Origin: Sporobacter termitidis DSM 10068
GTDB lineage: Bacteria; Bacillota; Clostridia; Oscillospirales; Oscillospiraceae
Direction of reading: 5' to 3'
DNA length: 64,000 bases
Assembly (NCBI RefSeq): GCF_900130065.1
Contig: NZ_FQXV01000001.1
Location: forward strand, 686,800 to 750,799
In this document: piece by piece, positions 32,992-41,292 of the stretch
Layout: each line of letters starts with the position of its first letter
How positions within the stretch are numbered: position 1 is the stretch's first letter
The notes under the pieces: generated by a model
The model's database searches: none
The model's input: only the letters and a program-made list of their open reading frames with translations
What the model was told of the DNA's origin: nothing
Translations under genes and position numbers: made by a program

Positions 32992-33780
32992 TTGGAGGGG
33001 CGGAGAATAAACACTATCAGCAAAAGATACCTCATCAGTATTTTAACCGGCGTCGTCATCCTGATTCTCTGGACAGTGGTGACCTGGAACCACAGGATTT
33101 CGAGTATCATCATCCCCTCACCGGCCGAGATGTGGAATACCTTCCTGGAGCTTTTGGAAAAGGGCTATAAGGGCCATACCCTGTGGGAGCATTTGTTCGC
33201 AAGCCTGCGGCGGCTTTTGATCGCGTACGTCCTTGCCGTGGGCACCGCCATCCCCCTGGGGCTTTTAAGCGGTTATTCGGACAAAATACGCGCGGTTTTT
33301 GAGCCGATCATCGCTTTTATACGGCCGCTCCCCCCTTTAGGCTATTACACGATCATTATCCTGTGGATGGGCATCGGCGACAGCTCCAAGATTTTTCTGC
33401 TGTATCTCGGCGCCTTCGCCCCGATTTTCGTCTCGTGCGTCGCGGGCGTGACGCGCGTCAAGCAGGACTATATCAACCGCGCCAGGACCTTGGGCGCGGG
33501 CAAACGGCAGGTCTTCTTCCACGTCATTCTGCCCTCCTCCCTGCCGGATATATTCGTCGGCCTGAGGAACGCCATGAGCGGCGCGTACGCGACCTCCGTG
33601 GCGGCGGAAATGGTGGCGGCCGTGTCGGGCATCGGCTGGATGGTGCTGGACGCCAGCAAATATCTGCGCAGCGACGTTATATTCGTGGGCATTATCATCA
33701 TGGGTGTTACAGGCATTTTGCTTGACAGAATATTGCTTTACTTAGAAAAGAAAATCGTCTTTTGGAAAGGCAAAAGTTAA
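32992..33780 (+). CDS. ABC transporter permease, SsuC/TauC-like
   Basis: About 257-262 residues with six helices and the EAA loop (NRARTLGAGKRQVFFHVILP, near residues 162-181) of nitrate/sulfonate/taurine permeases. The start is unusual. The only canonical start in frame is TTG 32992, which overlaps the Shine-Dalgarno-like GGAGGGG. The codon at normal spacing from that motif is ATA 33007, so a non-canonical start is possible. It forms a transporter with the next two genes. Confidence 0.85.
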   Translation: MEGRRINTISKRYLISILTGVVILILWTVVTWNHRISSIIIPSPAEMWNTFLELLEKGYKGHTLWEHLFASLRRLLIAYVLAVGTAIPLGLLSGYSDKIRAVFEPIIAFIRPLPPLGYYTIIILWMGIGDSSKIFLLYLGAFAPIFVSCVAGVTRVKQDYINRARTLGAGKRQVFFHVILPSSLPDIFVGLRNAMSGAYATSVAAEMVAAVSGIGWMVLDASKYLRSDVIFVGIIIMGVTGILLDRILLYLEKKIVFWKGKS

Positions 33781-33799
33781 AAAACAGGAGGTCATTGAA

Positions 33800-34900
33800 A
33801 TGAAATTGGTAAAAAGTCTGCTTGTCGCGGGTCTTGTGCTGGTCCTGGGAGGCCAACTCGCGGCGTGCGGCTCTCCGGCAAAAACCGAGGCGTCGCCCTC
33901 CGCGAGCGTCTCGGCGGGGACCGGCACGGGGTCGGCGGACAGCACAAAAGACCCCGTTACCGGGGAAGCTTATCCGGACGTCATCAATATCGGCGTCATC
34001 GAAGGCGGCCCCGAGTCCGCCATTCTGACTCAGGAGAATTATTTCAGCGGCATCGGCGTGAAGGTGAACGCCGTGACGTATTCGGCGGGGACCGACATCA
34101 ACAACGCCATCGTCTCGGGGGATGTGGACGTGGCCTGCTTCGGCGCCTCGCCGATCGCCCTGGGCATTGCCAACAACATCAACTACAAAGCGATCTTCGT
34201 TTCTTACATCGAGGGCGGCAACATCGAGGCGCTGGCCGTGAAAAATAGCCTGGGCGTCACCGACGTGGCCGGCCTCAAGGGCAAGCGGATCGCCGCCCCG
34301 TTCGGGACGACGTCCCACTACGCCTTGCTGAACGCCCTGAAGCTGGCCGGTCTCAGCGCGGGCGACGTGACGCTCCTCGATATGGGCGGGCAGGACATCG
34401 TGGCCGCCTGGCAGCGCGGCGATATCGACGCGGCATATATCTGGAGCCCGGCGCTGGACGAGATCGTCAAGGACGGCAATATCGTCATCAACGACGGCAA
34501 GCTGGCCGAGCAGGGCGTGAAAATCCCGGAAATCGGCGTGGCCAGAACAGAATTCGCCCAAAAATACCCGACGCTCGTCAGCCAGTACGTGAAAGCGCTG
34601 ATCAACACCTATGACCTCGTCAAGACAAACCCGGAGCAGGCCGCCAAAGACGTCGCCGACTGGGAAGGCATCTCCACGGACGGCGCCAAGGGACAGGTCA
34701 CCGACAACATCTGGATATCCGGCGAGGACCAGCTCACCGCCGATTACCTCGGCACGGCGGATAAAAAGGGCGCTCTGGCAGAGATCCTGAAGACGATCGC
34801 GGACTTCCACGCGGACCAGGGCAACATCAGCAAAGCCCCGGACGTCAAGGCCTTTGAGGACGCCATTGATCCGTCCTTTGTATCACTGGCATTAAAATAA
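33800..34900 (+). CDS. ABC substrate-binding lipoprotein, sulfonate/taurine-like
   Basis: A 366-residue lipoprotein with lipobox LAAC, a Ser/Thr/Ala-rich linker and a TauA/SsuA-like two-lobed domain. INIGVIEGGPESAIL, DVDVACFGASPIALGIAN and the AAWQRGDIDAAYIWSPALDE signature are visible. The last is typical of taurine, aliphatic sulfonate and similar binders. AGGAGG lies before ATG 33800. The ligand is inferred from family and from the sulfur genes around it. Confidence 0.87.
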   Translation: MKLVKSLLVAGLVLVLGGQLAACGSPAKTEASPSASVSAGTGTGSADSTKDPVTGEAYPDVINIGVIEGGPESAILTQENYFSGIGVKVNAVTYSAGTDINNAIVSGDVDVACFGASPIALGIANNINYKAIFVSYIEGGNIEALAVKNSLGVTDVAGLKGKRIAAPFGTTSHYALLNALKLAGLSAGDVTLLDMGGQDIVAAWQRGDIDAAYIWSPALDEIVKDGNIVINDGKLAEQGVKIPEIGVARTEFAQKYPTLVSQYVKALINTYDLVKTNPEQAAKDVADWEGISTDGAKGQVTDNIWISGEDQLTADYLGTADKKGALAEILKTIADFHADQGNISKAPDVKAFEDAIDPSFVSLALK

Positions 34901-34936
34901 GCTGAGGCTGTGAGCGGAATAACGGCGGGGGGCATC

Positions 34937-35752
34937 ATGGACAACGAACAGAACAAGACGGTGGAAAATTTCTTCGAGGCGGCAAACGAGCTGATCTCCA
35001 TGGAAAACGTGTCTCTTGTCTACGACAAGGGCGCGGGCGCTGTGCCGGCCATCGACAATATCAACGTGAATATCTACCCGGGCGAGTTCGTCTGCGTGAT
35101 GGGGCCCAGCGGCTGCGGAAAGAGCACGCTTCTCAACATCCTGGCCGGCTTCATTCCGCCCACCGGCGGAACGGTGAAGCTCAACCAGACCGAAATCAAA
35201 GGCATCGACTGGCACCGGGGCGTCGTCTTCCAGCAGCCGCCCCTCTACGAGTGGTATTCCGTCCGGAAGAACATTGCCTTCGGCCCCATGATGAAAAAGG
35301 TGCCGAAGAGCAAAATCCGGGAAGAGGTGTCGACCTACCTTGAAAAGGTCGGCCTGACGGAATTTGCGGATAAAAAGGTGTATGAGCTGTCGGGCGGGAT
35401 GAAGCAGCGCGCAGCGATCGCCAGCGCCCTCATCAACAACCCGGAAATCCTGTTGATGGACGAACCCTTCGGCGCGCTGGACGCCCTGACAAGGGAGCAG
35501 ATGCAGGGCCTGATACGAAAAATATGGTGGAGCTCCGGGAAAACCATCTTCTTCATCACCCATGACGTGGACGAGGCGCTCCTCCTGGCAACGCGCATCC
35601 TGGTCATGTCGAAGCATCCCGGCAAAATCATCGCCGACCTGCCCGTGCATTTCACGAAAGACATCGTCACGGAAAACTCGGACGACACGCGCTATACCGA
35701 AAGCTTTCATCAAAAGCGAAAGCACATTTTACAGCTGATCAACGAGCAATAA
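34937..35752 (+). CDS. ABC ATP-binding protein, SsuB/TauB-like
   Basis: About 271 residues with Walker A GPSGCGKST, Q-loop VFQQPPLYEWYSVRKN, signature LSGGMKQRAAIASALI, Walker B ILLMDEP and ITHDVDEAL, all as in the nitrate/sulfonate/taurine group. ATG 34937 is favoured over GTG 34910 because of the GGGGGG just upstream. It ends the LysR-DMT-ABC transcript before a strong terminator. Confidence 0.88.
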   Translation: MDNEQNKTVENFFEAANELISMENVSLVYDKGAGAVPAIDNINVNIYPGEFVCVMGPSGCGKSTLLNILAGFIPPTGGTVKLNQTEIKGIDWHRGVVFQQPPLYEWYSVRKNIAFGPMMKKVPKSKIREEVSTYLEKVGLTEFADKKVYELSGGMKQRAAIASALINNPEILLMDEPFGALDALTREQMQGLIRKIWWSSGKTIFFITHDVDEALLLATRILVMSKHPGKIIADLPVHFTKDIVTENSDDTRYTESFHQKRKHILQLINEQ

Positions 35753-35763
35753 ACAAAGAGCAC

Positions 35764-35792
35764 AAAAAAGGCTGCCGTGAGGCAGCCTTTTT
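35764..35792 (+). terminator. Intrinsic terminator of the ABC importer operon
   Basis: Arms AAAAGGCTGCC and GGCAGCCTTTT flank a GTGA loop and are followed by TT. It directly abuts repeat copy B. Confidence 0.88.
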
Positions 35793-35975
35793 AGCTGTCG
35801 AAAAGCCTGCATCCAGAGGGCAAAGCCTCGCAGAGTTCGCCGCCGGAGCGGCAAATAAATTCAAAATCGTCACGCAGGAGGACATGCGCCTCCGGAGTGA
35901 CTCTTCGCATGCAGCGCGCGGCTGAGCGCGCTGCATGCAGCCCTTTCGGATAAAGCCCAAAGGGCTTTAATCGAC
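35793..35975 (-). repeat. Structured intergenic element, copy B (inverted)
   Basis: Read on the minus strand it shows the same order as copy A: TGTCG...AAAGCCC stem, GCGCGC-rich stem around TCAGCCGCGCG, the GTCACTCCGGAGG/CCTCCTGCGTGAC hairpin, TTGAATTTA, TTTGCCGC/GCGGC and CTCTGCGAGGCTTTGCCC. It fills most of the 316-base gap between the ABC importer and nitroreductase genes. Confidence 0.8.
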
Positions 35976-36068
35976 AGCCGGGCGATTTCCCGCTTTCACT
36001 TTTTGAAAGGCTGCGGTATAATGGGCTTAAAATAATAACCGCTCTGCGGCGAAAGGGAGGCCAATTTC

Positions 36069-36596
36069 ATGGAGTTTTTTGAAGCGGTCGAGAAGCGCTA
36101 CAGTTATCGCGGCGAGTTTACGAACGCGCCCATGCCGCGCGAGGACCTGATCAAAATCGTGACGGCGGGCACAAAGGCGCCCTCGGCCGGGAATCTGCAG
36201 ACCCAGAGTTTCCTCGTCGTGACGGACGCGGGAGTCCGGGCGGAAATCGCGGAAATCTTTCCCCACAAGGGCGTGGCCACGGCGCCCGCGCTGATCCTGC
36301 TGGTATCCGAGCATCAGGAGCTCGGGCCGATGAAGGTGTCCTTTGAGCTGAAGGATTACGGCGCCGCGGCGGAAAACATCCTCCTTGCCATCGCGGCGCT
36401 GGGCTACGCCTCGGTCTGGACGGACGGCGAAACGGGTATGACCCCGGAGCGCCAGGAAAAGCTGAGCGCGCTCCTAGGCATACCGGAGGGCCGCGCCGTG
36501 CGCGCCGTTCTGCCGGTCGGCGTCCCCAAAACGCCCGGCCGGCAGCCGCCCCGCAAGCCCTTTGACGATTTGGTGAAGTTCGAGAAATATTCTTAA
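36069..36596 (+). CDS. Nitroreductase-family protein
   Basis: A 175-residue FMN-type nitroreductase. AVEKRYSYRGEF is the variant of the N-terminal RRSIR-like FMN-phosphate motif, followed by APSAGNLQTQSFLVVTD and the DYGAAAENILLAIAALG helix. Such proteins reduce quinones, nitro compounds or flavins with NAD(P)H as dimers; the physiological substrate is not evident. GGGAGG lies before ATG 36069. It is followed at 70 bases by a ketopantoate-reductase-like gene, probably in one transcript. Confidence 0.87.
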   Translation: MEFFEAVEKRYSYRGEFTNAPMPREDLIKIVTAGTKAPSAGNLQTQSFLVVTDAGVRAEIAEIFPHKGVATAPALILLVSEHQELGPMKVSFELKDYGAAAENILLAIAALGYASVWTDGETGMTPERQEKLSALLGIPEGRAVRAVLPVGVPKTPGRQPPRKPFDDLVKFEKYS

Positions 36597-36665
36597 CCAT
36601 GGGCAGAGCAGCAAACCGCAAGGCTCCCGGTTTTACGCAAAATTACTGAGCAGAGGAATAACGAG

Positions 36666-37601
36666 ATGGAAATTAAAAAAGTCACCTTGATCGGGCTGGG
36701 CGCCATGGGCGTGTTCTTCGCGCCCAAGCTCAGCGACTGTCTGCCGGCGGGGCATTTCAGAGTGCTTGCCGACGGCGAGCGGAAGGCGCGGCTGGAGGCA
36801 AACGGCGTCACACTGAACGGCGTTACCCGGCATTTCCCGGTGATCACGCCGCGGGCAAGCGGCGACCCGGCCGACCTTATCATCATCGCCGTCAAGGACG
36901 CGGGGCTTTCTCAGGCCATTCTCGATATTAAAAACCAGGTCGGGCCGGAGACCCAGATCCTCTGCGTGATGAACGGGGTCGACAGCGAGGAGCGCGTGGC
37001 GGAGGTTTACGGCTGGGAAAACGTCCTGTATTCTTACATGCGCGTGTCCATCGTGATGAAGGACGGCACGGCAAACTTCAATCCGGACGTCGGCACGGTA
37101 CACTTCGGCGAGGCGAAAAACGACACGCTGTCCGAAAGGGTCCGGCGCGTCAAGGCCCTGTTCGACCGCTGCGGGATCGGCTGCGAGATCGACGAGGACA
37201 TGATCCGGGGCATGTGGTTTAAATTCATGTGCAACGTGGGAGAAAACCTGACCTGCGCCCTGCTGGGGATTCCCTTCGGCGCATACCGGGTGAGCGACCA
37301 CGCCAACGCCATCCGGCGCGAGGCCATGTGGGAGGTCGTGCGCGTGGCGGGTTGCCTCGGCATCGCGCTGGGGGAAGAGGACATCGAGCTGCAGGAGGAG
37401 ACGATCAGGCATCTCCCCTTCGCCAACAAGCCCTCCACCCTGCAGGACCTGGAGCGCGGCCTGCCGACGGAGGTCGATATGTTCGCCGGCAAGGTGCTGC
37501 AGCTCGGCCAGGAGCTGAACGTCGACACGCCCCTGTGCTGGATGTTCTATCACGGCATCAAGGTTTACGAGGAAAAAAACGCCTCGAAATTTAAAGAGTA
37601 A
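36666..37601 (+). CDS. Ketopantoate reductase family protein (ApbA/PanE)
   Basis: A 311-residue NADP-dependent dehydrogenase. The Rossmann motif is GLGAMGVFFAPKL, and the C-terminal helical domain has EIDEDMIRGMWFKFMCNVGENL and the family RPTEVDMF-like segment LPTEVDMFAGKVLQLG. The family includes 2-dehydropantoate reductase, but many clostridial paralogs act on other 2-keto acids. No other pantothenate gene is nearby, so I do not assign panE. A hairpin follows the stop. Confidence 0.85.
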   Translation: MEIKKVTLIGLGAMGVFFAPKLSDCLPAGHFRVLADGERKARLEANGVTLNGVTRHFPVITPRASGDPADLIIIAVKDAGLSQAILDIKNQVGPETQILCVMNGVDSEERVAEVYGWENVLYSYMRVSIVMKDGTANFNPDVGTVHFGEAKNDTLSERVRRVKALFDRCGIGCEIDEDMIRGMWFKFMCNVGENLTCALLGIPFGAYRVSDHANAIRREAMWEVVRVAGCLGIALGEEDIELQEETIRHLPFANKPSTLQDLERGLPTEVDMFAGKVLQLGQELNVDTPLCWMFYHGIKVYEEKNASKFKE

Positions 37602-37605
37602 AAAA

Positions 37606-37634
37606 GATGCCCGGTTTCAACAAAACCGGGCATC
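37606..37634 (+). terminator. Terminator-like hairpin after the ketopantoate reductase gene
   Basis: Perfect 12-base arms GATGCCCGGTTT and AAACCGGGCATC are present. The T tract is missing, so termination may depend on the neighbouring repeat copy C. Confidence 0.65.
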
Positions 37635-37640
37635 TGAGGC

Positions 37641-37824
37641 TATCGCTAAAGCCCGAAGGGCTTTAGCGACAAGGGGATTGCGGCGCCGCTCAGCCGCTCC
37701 CCGCATGAGAAGTGTCACTCCGGAGGCGCATGTCCTCCTGCGTGACAAATCATGAATTTATTTGCCGCTCCGGCGGCAAACTCTGCGAGGCTTTCCCCGC
37801 TGTGCGCGGGCTTTAGCGGCAAGC
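37641..37824 (+). repeat. Structured intergenic element, copy C
   Basis: Same order as copies A and B: TCGCTAAAGCCC/GGGCTTTAGCGACA stem, GC-rich stem around CGCTCAGCCGC, GTCACTCCGGAGGCGCATG hairpin, TGAATTTA, TTTGCCGC/GCGGCAAA hairpin, CTCTGCGAGGCTTTCCCC. Here a further GGGCTTTAGCGGCA closes the element, suggesting that both ends are related inverted repeats. It lies between convergent gene ends. Confidence 0.8.
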
Positions 37825-37825
37825 C

Positions 37826-38035
37826 TCAGTCGATACCCACCATGACCGAGGTGGCCTTGATGATGGCATAGGCATCCATGCCGACCTTCAGGCCGAGCTC
37901 CTTGACGGCGTCCATGGAGATGGTCGAGCTGACCTTGTTGCCGCCGCCGATATCGAGGGTAACGATCGCGTTGACGGCGCCTTCCTTGATCTGCGTGATT
38001 TTTCCCTTGAGCTGGTTTCGTGCGCTGATTTTCAT
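37826..38035 (-). CDS. Mop-domain molybdate-binding protein (molbindin)
   Basis: A 69-residue single Mop/TOBE domain: SARNQLKGKITQIKEGAVNA, then VTLDIGGGNKVSSTISMDAV and GLKVGMDAYAIIKATSVMVG. Molbindins bind molybdate or tungstate oligomerically as an intracellular store. ATG 38035 gives the domain's usual start; the open frame continues upstream without similarity. It lies downstream of modC behind a terminator, so it has its own promoter or depends on readthrough. Confidence 0.87.
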   Translation of the reverse strand: MKISARNQLKGKITQIKEGAVNAIVTLDIGGGNKVSSTISMDAVKELGLKVGMDAYAIIKATSVMVGID

Positions 38036-38117
38036 GGGGTAACAGTCCTTTCTTCCTGAATTTCTTTTCTCACTGCTATTATCGCTGAATATTGGCGAAA
38101 TCATAACGTCAGATTTC

Positions 38118-38158
38118 AAAAAAGCGGGGACAATCTGCAGCCCAGATGTCCCCGCTTT
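38118..38158 (-). terminator. Intrinsic terminator after modC
   Basis: Perfect arms AAAGCGGGGACA and TGTCCCCGCTTT are followed on the minus strand by a T run. Confidence 0.85.
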
Positions 38159-38176
38159 CATATACGCTTTCAAGCG

Positions 38177-39244
38177 TCAGTGTTCCGTAAAAAAGACGTG
38201 CGCCGGATCGAAATGCAGCGTCACGGGCTGAGAGAAATCGGCGATCTCCCGCAGCTGATCCCTTTTGAGCTCGCATTGCAGCTGATAATCCTCGGCGCCG
38301 TCCGGCTTTGAGCCGGGCTTCAGATAGAGCGTCGTGGTAAAGGGCGCCTCGCTCACATCGGCAATCCACGCCGCAAAGCAATTGTCGGCGTCGCCCTCCC
38401 CGGCCAGCCTCAGATGATTTGACCTGATGCCGGCAAAGCCTTTTTCCGCGCCGATTTCCATGGCCGACGTCAGCGTCAGGCCCCAGTCCGGCACGCGCAC
38501 GCTGTGGTCGGATACCCGCACCGCCGGCCTGATGTTTTTGCAACCGGTGATCACGGCCGTCTCATAGGATTCCGGCCGCTCGAATATCTCCTGCCTCGGG
38601 CCGGAGGCCTCCACCCTGCCGCTGTTGATGATAACGAGCCGGGCGCACAGGCGATAGGCCTCCTCCATGTTGTGCGTGACAAACAGGGCGCAGCCCTTAA
38701 AGTCCTTGAGCAGCTCGGCCATATCCTTCATCATGCGCGTTTTCAGATGCTGGTCAAGCGCCGAAAAGGGCTCGTCCAGCAAAAGGATGTCCGGCTCGAC
38801 GGCCAGCGCTCTGGCCAGGGCCACGCGCTGCTGCTGGCCGCCCGATATCTGCGCGGGATATCTGCCGGCGAAATCGGCGATGTTGAACCGCTTCAGCAGC
38901 GCGCCCACCTTTTCGTCCTTCTCCCCCGGCGTCAGGCCGTCAAGGGCAAAGGCGATGTTGTCCCTGATGGTCATGTGCGGAAACAGCGCGTAGTTTTGAA
39001 ACAGGATTCCCGCTTTCCTGTGCTGGGGCGTGATATGTATCCTTTTGGACGCGTCAAAAAACATCCTGCCGTCCAGGACGATCGTGCCGGCGTCAGGCTT
39101 CACGAGCCCCGCGATGCAGTTTAAGAGCATGCTTTTTCCCGAGCCGGACGCGCCGAGGATGCCGGTAACGCCTGGCGCGCAGTCCAGCTTTATCTTGAGC
39201 GAGAAGCCGGGAAACCGCTTCTCGATGTCGACGTTGAGTCCCAT
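38177..39244 (-). CDS. modC: Molybdate ABC transporter ATP-binding protein
   Basis: A 355-residue ATPase with Walker A GASGSGKSM, signature ISGGQQQRVALARALA, Walker B ILLLDEP and VTHNMEEAYRL. A C-terminal TOBE-like regulatory domain of about 120 residues follows, as in ModC. The short first residues GLNVDIEKRFPGFSLKIKL are ModC-like. It begins directly after the modB stop with no gap. Confidence 0.9.
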   Translation of the reverse strand: MGLNVDIEKRFPGFSLKIKLDCAPGVTGILGASGSGKSMLLNCIAGLVKPDAGTIVLDGRMFFDASKRIHITPQHRKAGILFQNYALFPHMTIRDNIAFALDGLTPGEKDEKVGALLKRFNIADFAGRYPAQISGGQQQRVALARALAVEPDILLLDEPFSALDQHLKTRMMKDMAELLKDFKGCALFVTHNMEEAYRLCARLVIINSGRVEASGPRQEIFERPESYETAVITGCKNIRPAVRVSDHSVRVPDWGLTLTSAMEIGAEKGFAGIRSNHLRLAGEGDADNCFAAWIADVSEAPFTTTLYLKPGSKPDGAEDYQLQCELKRDQLREIADFSQPVTLHFDPAHVFFTEH

Positions 39245-39931
39245 TCAGCTCCTCCCGGCGCCGAGTCTTTTTTTCGTTTTATCGGTGCTCCGGGCGTTCA
39301 TGAAGAACAGCACGGCAAGGGAGATGACGAAGATGATCCCCACCCAGATGAGGGCGGTCCTCGTATCGTCGTTCTGCACCGCGAAATAGATGGCCAGGGG
39401 GATCGACTGCGTCCTGCCCGGTATATTCCCCGCCACCATCATCGTCGCGCCGAATTCGCCCAGCGACCGCGCGAAGCACAGCGCCGTGGCGGCGGCGATG
39501 CCAGGCCAGGCCAGGGGGACGGCCACGCGCCAGAATATCCGCCGTTCGGATACGCCCAGCGTCCTCGCCGCGTTGAGGATGTTCGGGTCGATCTGCTCAA
39601 AAGCCCCCCGGGCCGTCCTGTACATGAGCGGAAACGCCACCAGAATGGACGCCAGCGCCGCGGCGTACCACGTGAAGATGATTTTGACCCCGAAGAGCCC
39701 CAGGAGCCGGCCGACCGGCCCGTGTATGCCGATGAGCATGAGAAGTGCGAATCCCGCCACAGTCGGGGGCAGGACCAGAGGCAGTGTCAGGACGCCGTCC
39801 AACAGCCCCTGCCACTTGCCTCTGTGCTTTGTCATCCCCCAAGCGATGGCTATCCCAAGGAAAAAGTTGACGACCGTGGCCACAAGCGTGACCTTGACGG
39901 ATATCCATGCCGGGGACAGATCAAAACTCAT
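39245..39931 (-). CDS. modB: Molybdate ABC transporter permease
   Basis: A 228-residue membrane protein with five or six helices. The family sequence GVLTLPLVLPPTVAGFALLM and the EAA-type loop AARTLGVSERRIFWRVAVPL are diagnostic of ModB, with FARSLGEFGATMMVAGNIPG near the end. It lies between modA (18 bases upstream) and modC (adjacent). Confidence 0.92.
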   Translation of the reverse strand: MSFDLSPAWISVKVTLVATVVNFFLGIAIAWGMTKHRGKWQGLLDGVLTLPLVLPPTVAGFALLMLIGIHGPVGRLLGLFGVKIIFTWYAAALASILVAFPLMYRTARGAFEQIDPNILNAARTLGVSERRIFWRVAVPLAWPGIAAATALCFARSLGEFGATMMVAGNIPGRTQSIPLAIYFAVQNDDTRTALIWVGIIFVISLAVLFFMNARSTDKTKKRLGAGRS

Positions 39932-39949
39932 TCTTGCCCTCCAGGTTAT

Positions 39950-41077
39950 TTAGAATGTTTTAAAGCCGTATTTCTCAAAAACAGCCTTCGCCGCCGACGT
40001 GGACATGAAGTTCATGAAATCGGCCGCCGCGACCTGATGCGCCGACGCCTTGACAACGGCGCCGGGATAGACGATCGGCGTATGGGACGCGTCGATGGCC
40101 GTGCAGACGATCTTGACGTCCGGCTCGGTCAGGGCGTCGGTCCTGTAGACAACGCCGCAGTCGACGTTTCCGGACGCCACATGGGTGAGGACCGTTCTGA
40201 CATTGTTGTCAAACGTGGCTTTTTTCTGGACCTCGTCCCAGACGTTATAGTATGTAAAGGTCTCCTTGGCGTACGTGCCGGCGGGAACGCTCGTGGTGTC
40301 GCCGAGGGCGATCATCTTGACGGCGCTGGTCGCCACGTCGGCAAAGGTACTGATTTTGAGCGTGGAGTTCTTGGGTACGACGAGAACGAGGTCGTTGCCG
40401 AGGAGATTTTTAATCGTCGTGTTGACGGCAAGTCCCTCATTTTTCAGCGTATCCATGTTTTTGGTGTCCGCGGAGAAGAAGAGGTCGACCGGCGCGCCCT
40501 GCTCGATCTGCTTGCGCAGCGTTCCCGAGGCGTCATAGTTGAAGGTCAGCTTCGTATTGGGTTTTTCGGCGTTGTACAGCTTTGCCACCTCGTTCATCGC
40601 GTCCGTCAGGCTCGCGGCGGCATTGATGGTCAGCTCAACCTTGGTGACGATATTGACGGTGGTGTTGCCGCCCGAGGTGGTATAATCCACGTCATACCCG
40701 AGGGCCTGGCACAGGAAGCGGAACGGGACATAGATGCGGCCGTTCGAGGCGACAGCGGTGGTGTCCATCGTAACGGAGCCGCTGGGCGTGGAGATCGTGC
40801 TGGCGCCGAGCTTGATCTTGATGTTGCCGTCGATAACGGCCGTCTGGGCGCTCTGATCCCAGGAAACCGTGGCGCCGAGGGTCTCGGAAATGGCCCTGAT
40901 CGGTATCTGCGTCCTGTTTGCCGAATCGACATACGGCGCGCCGTAGGACGCGGAGATCGAGACCGGCTTGCCGTCAACGGCAACGGTCACGGCCGCCGCG
41001 GACGCCATAATCGCCGACAGGCTGAAAACAAGTGCGACAGCGGTCAGGATGGTAAGCAGCTTTTTGAACTTTTTCAT
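39950..41077 (-). CDS. modA: Molybdate-binding protein ModA with N-terminal copper-amine-oxidase-like domain
   Basis: About 375 residues. A Sec signal (MKKFKKLLTILTAVALVFSL...) is followed by a domain of about 120 residues resembling the copper amine oxidase N-terminal domain (RTQIPIRAISETLGATVSWD, GRIYVPFRFLCQALGYDVDY). A ModA domain with INAAASLTDAMNEVAKLYN and DLFFSADTKNMD comes after it. There is no lipobox, so the extra domain may replace the lipid as surface anchor or spacer. ATG 41077 has AAGGAGG at normal distance. ModA is usually about 250 residues and lacks this domain. Confidence 0.87.
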   Translation of the reverse strand: MKKFKKLLTILTAVALVFSLSAIMASAAAVTVAVDGKPVSISASYGAPYVDSANRTQIPIRAISETLGATVSWDQSAQTAVIDGNIKIKLGASTISTPSGSVTMDTTAVASNGRIYVPFRFLCQALGYDVDYTTSGGNTTVNIVTKVELTINAAASLTDAMNEVAKLYNAEKPNTKLTFNYDASGTLRKQIEQGAPVDLFFSADTKNMDTLKNEGLAVNTTIKNLLGNDLVLVVPKNSTLKISTFADVATSAVKMIALGDTTSVPAGTYAKETFTYYNVWDEVQKKATFDNNVRTVLTHVASGNVDCGVVYRTDALTEPDVKIVCTAIDASHTPIVYPGAVVKASAHQVAAADFMNFMSTSAAKAVFEKYGFKTF

Positions 41078-41292
41078 GATATTCCTCCTTATAATGATAC
41101 ACGGTGCATTGACATACCCCGGAATGTTTTCCATTATAGCTTAAATTTAACTTAAATACAACAATATATATCCTATAAAATATGTTTTAAACAAACTAAA
41201 ACAAACTCGCCGGCAGGGATATATTTTGCGCTTGCCAAATAAATCGCAATGCTGTATCTTGTTGGTAGGCAGATATGCTGTGGGAGGCTTTT

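Noticed and set aside
36666..37601. Assignment as panE (pantothenate synthesis)
   Set aside because: The family fits, but paralogs act on other 2-keto acids and no pan gene is nearby.
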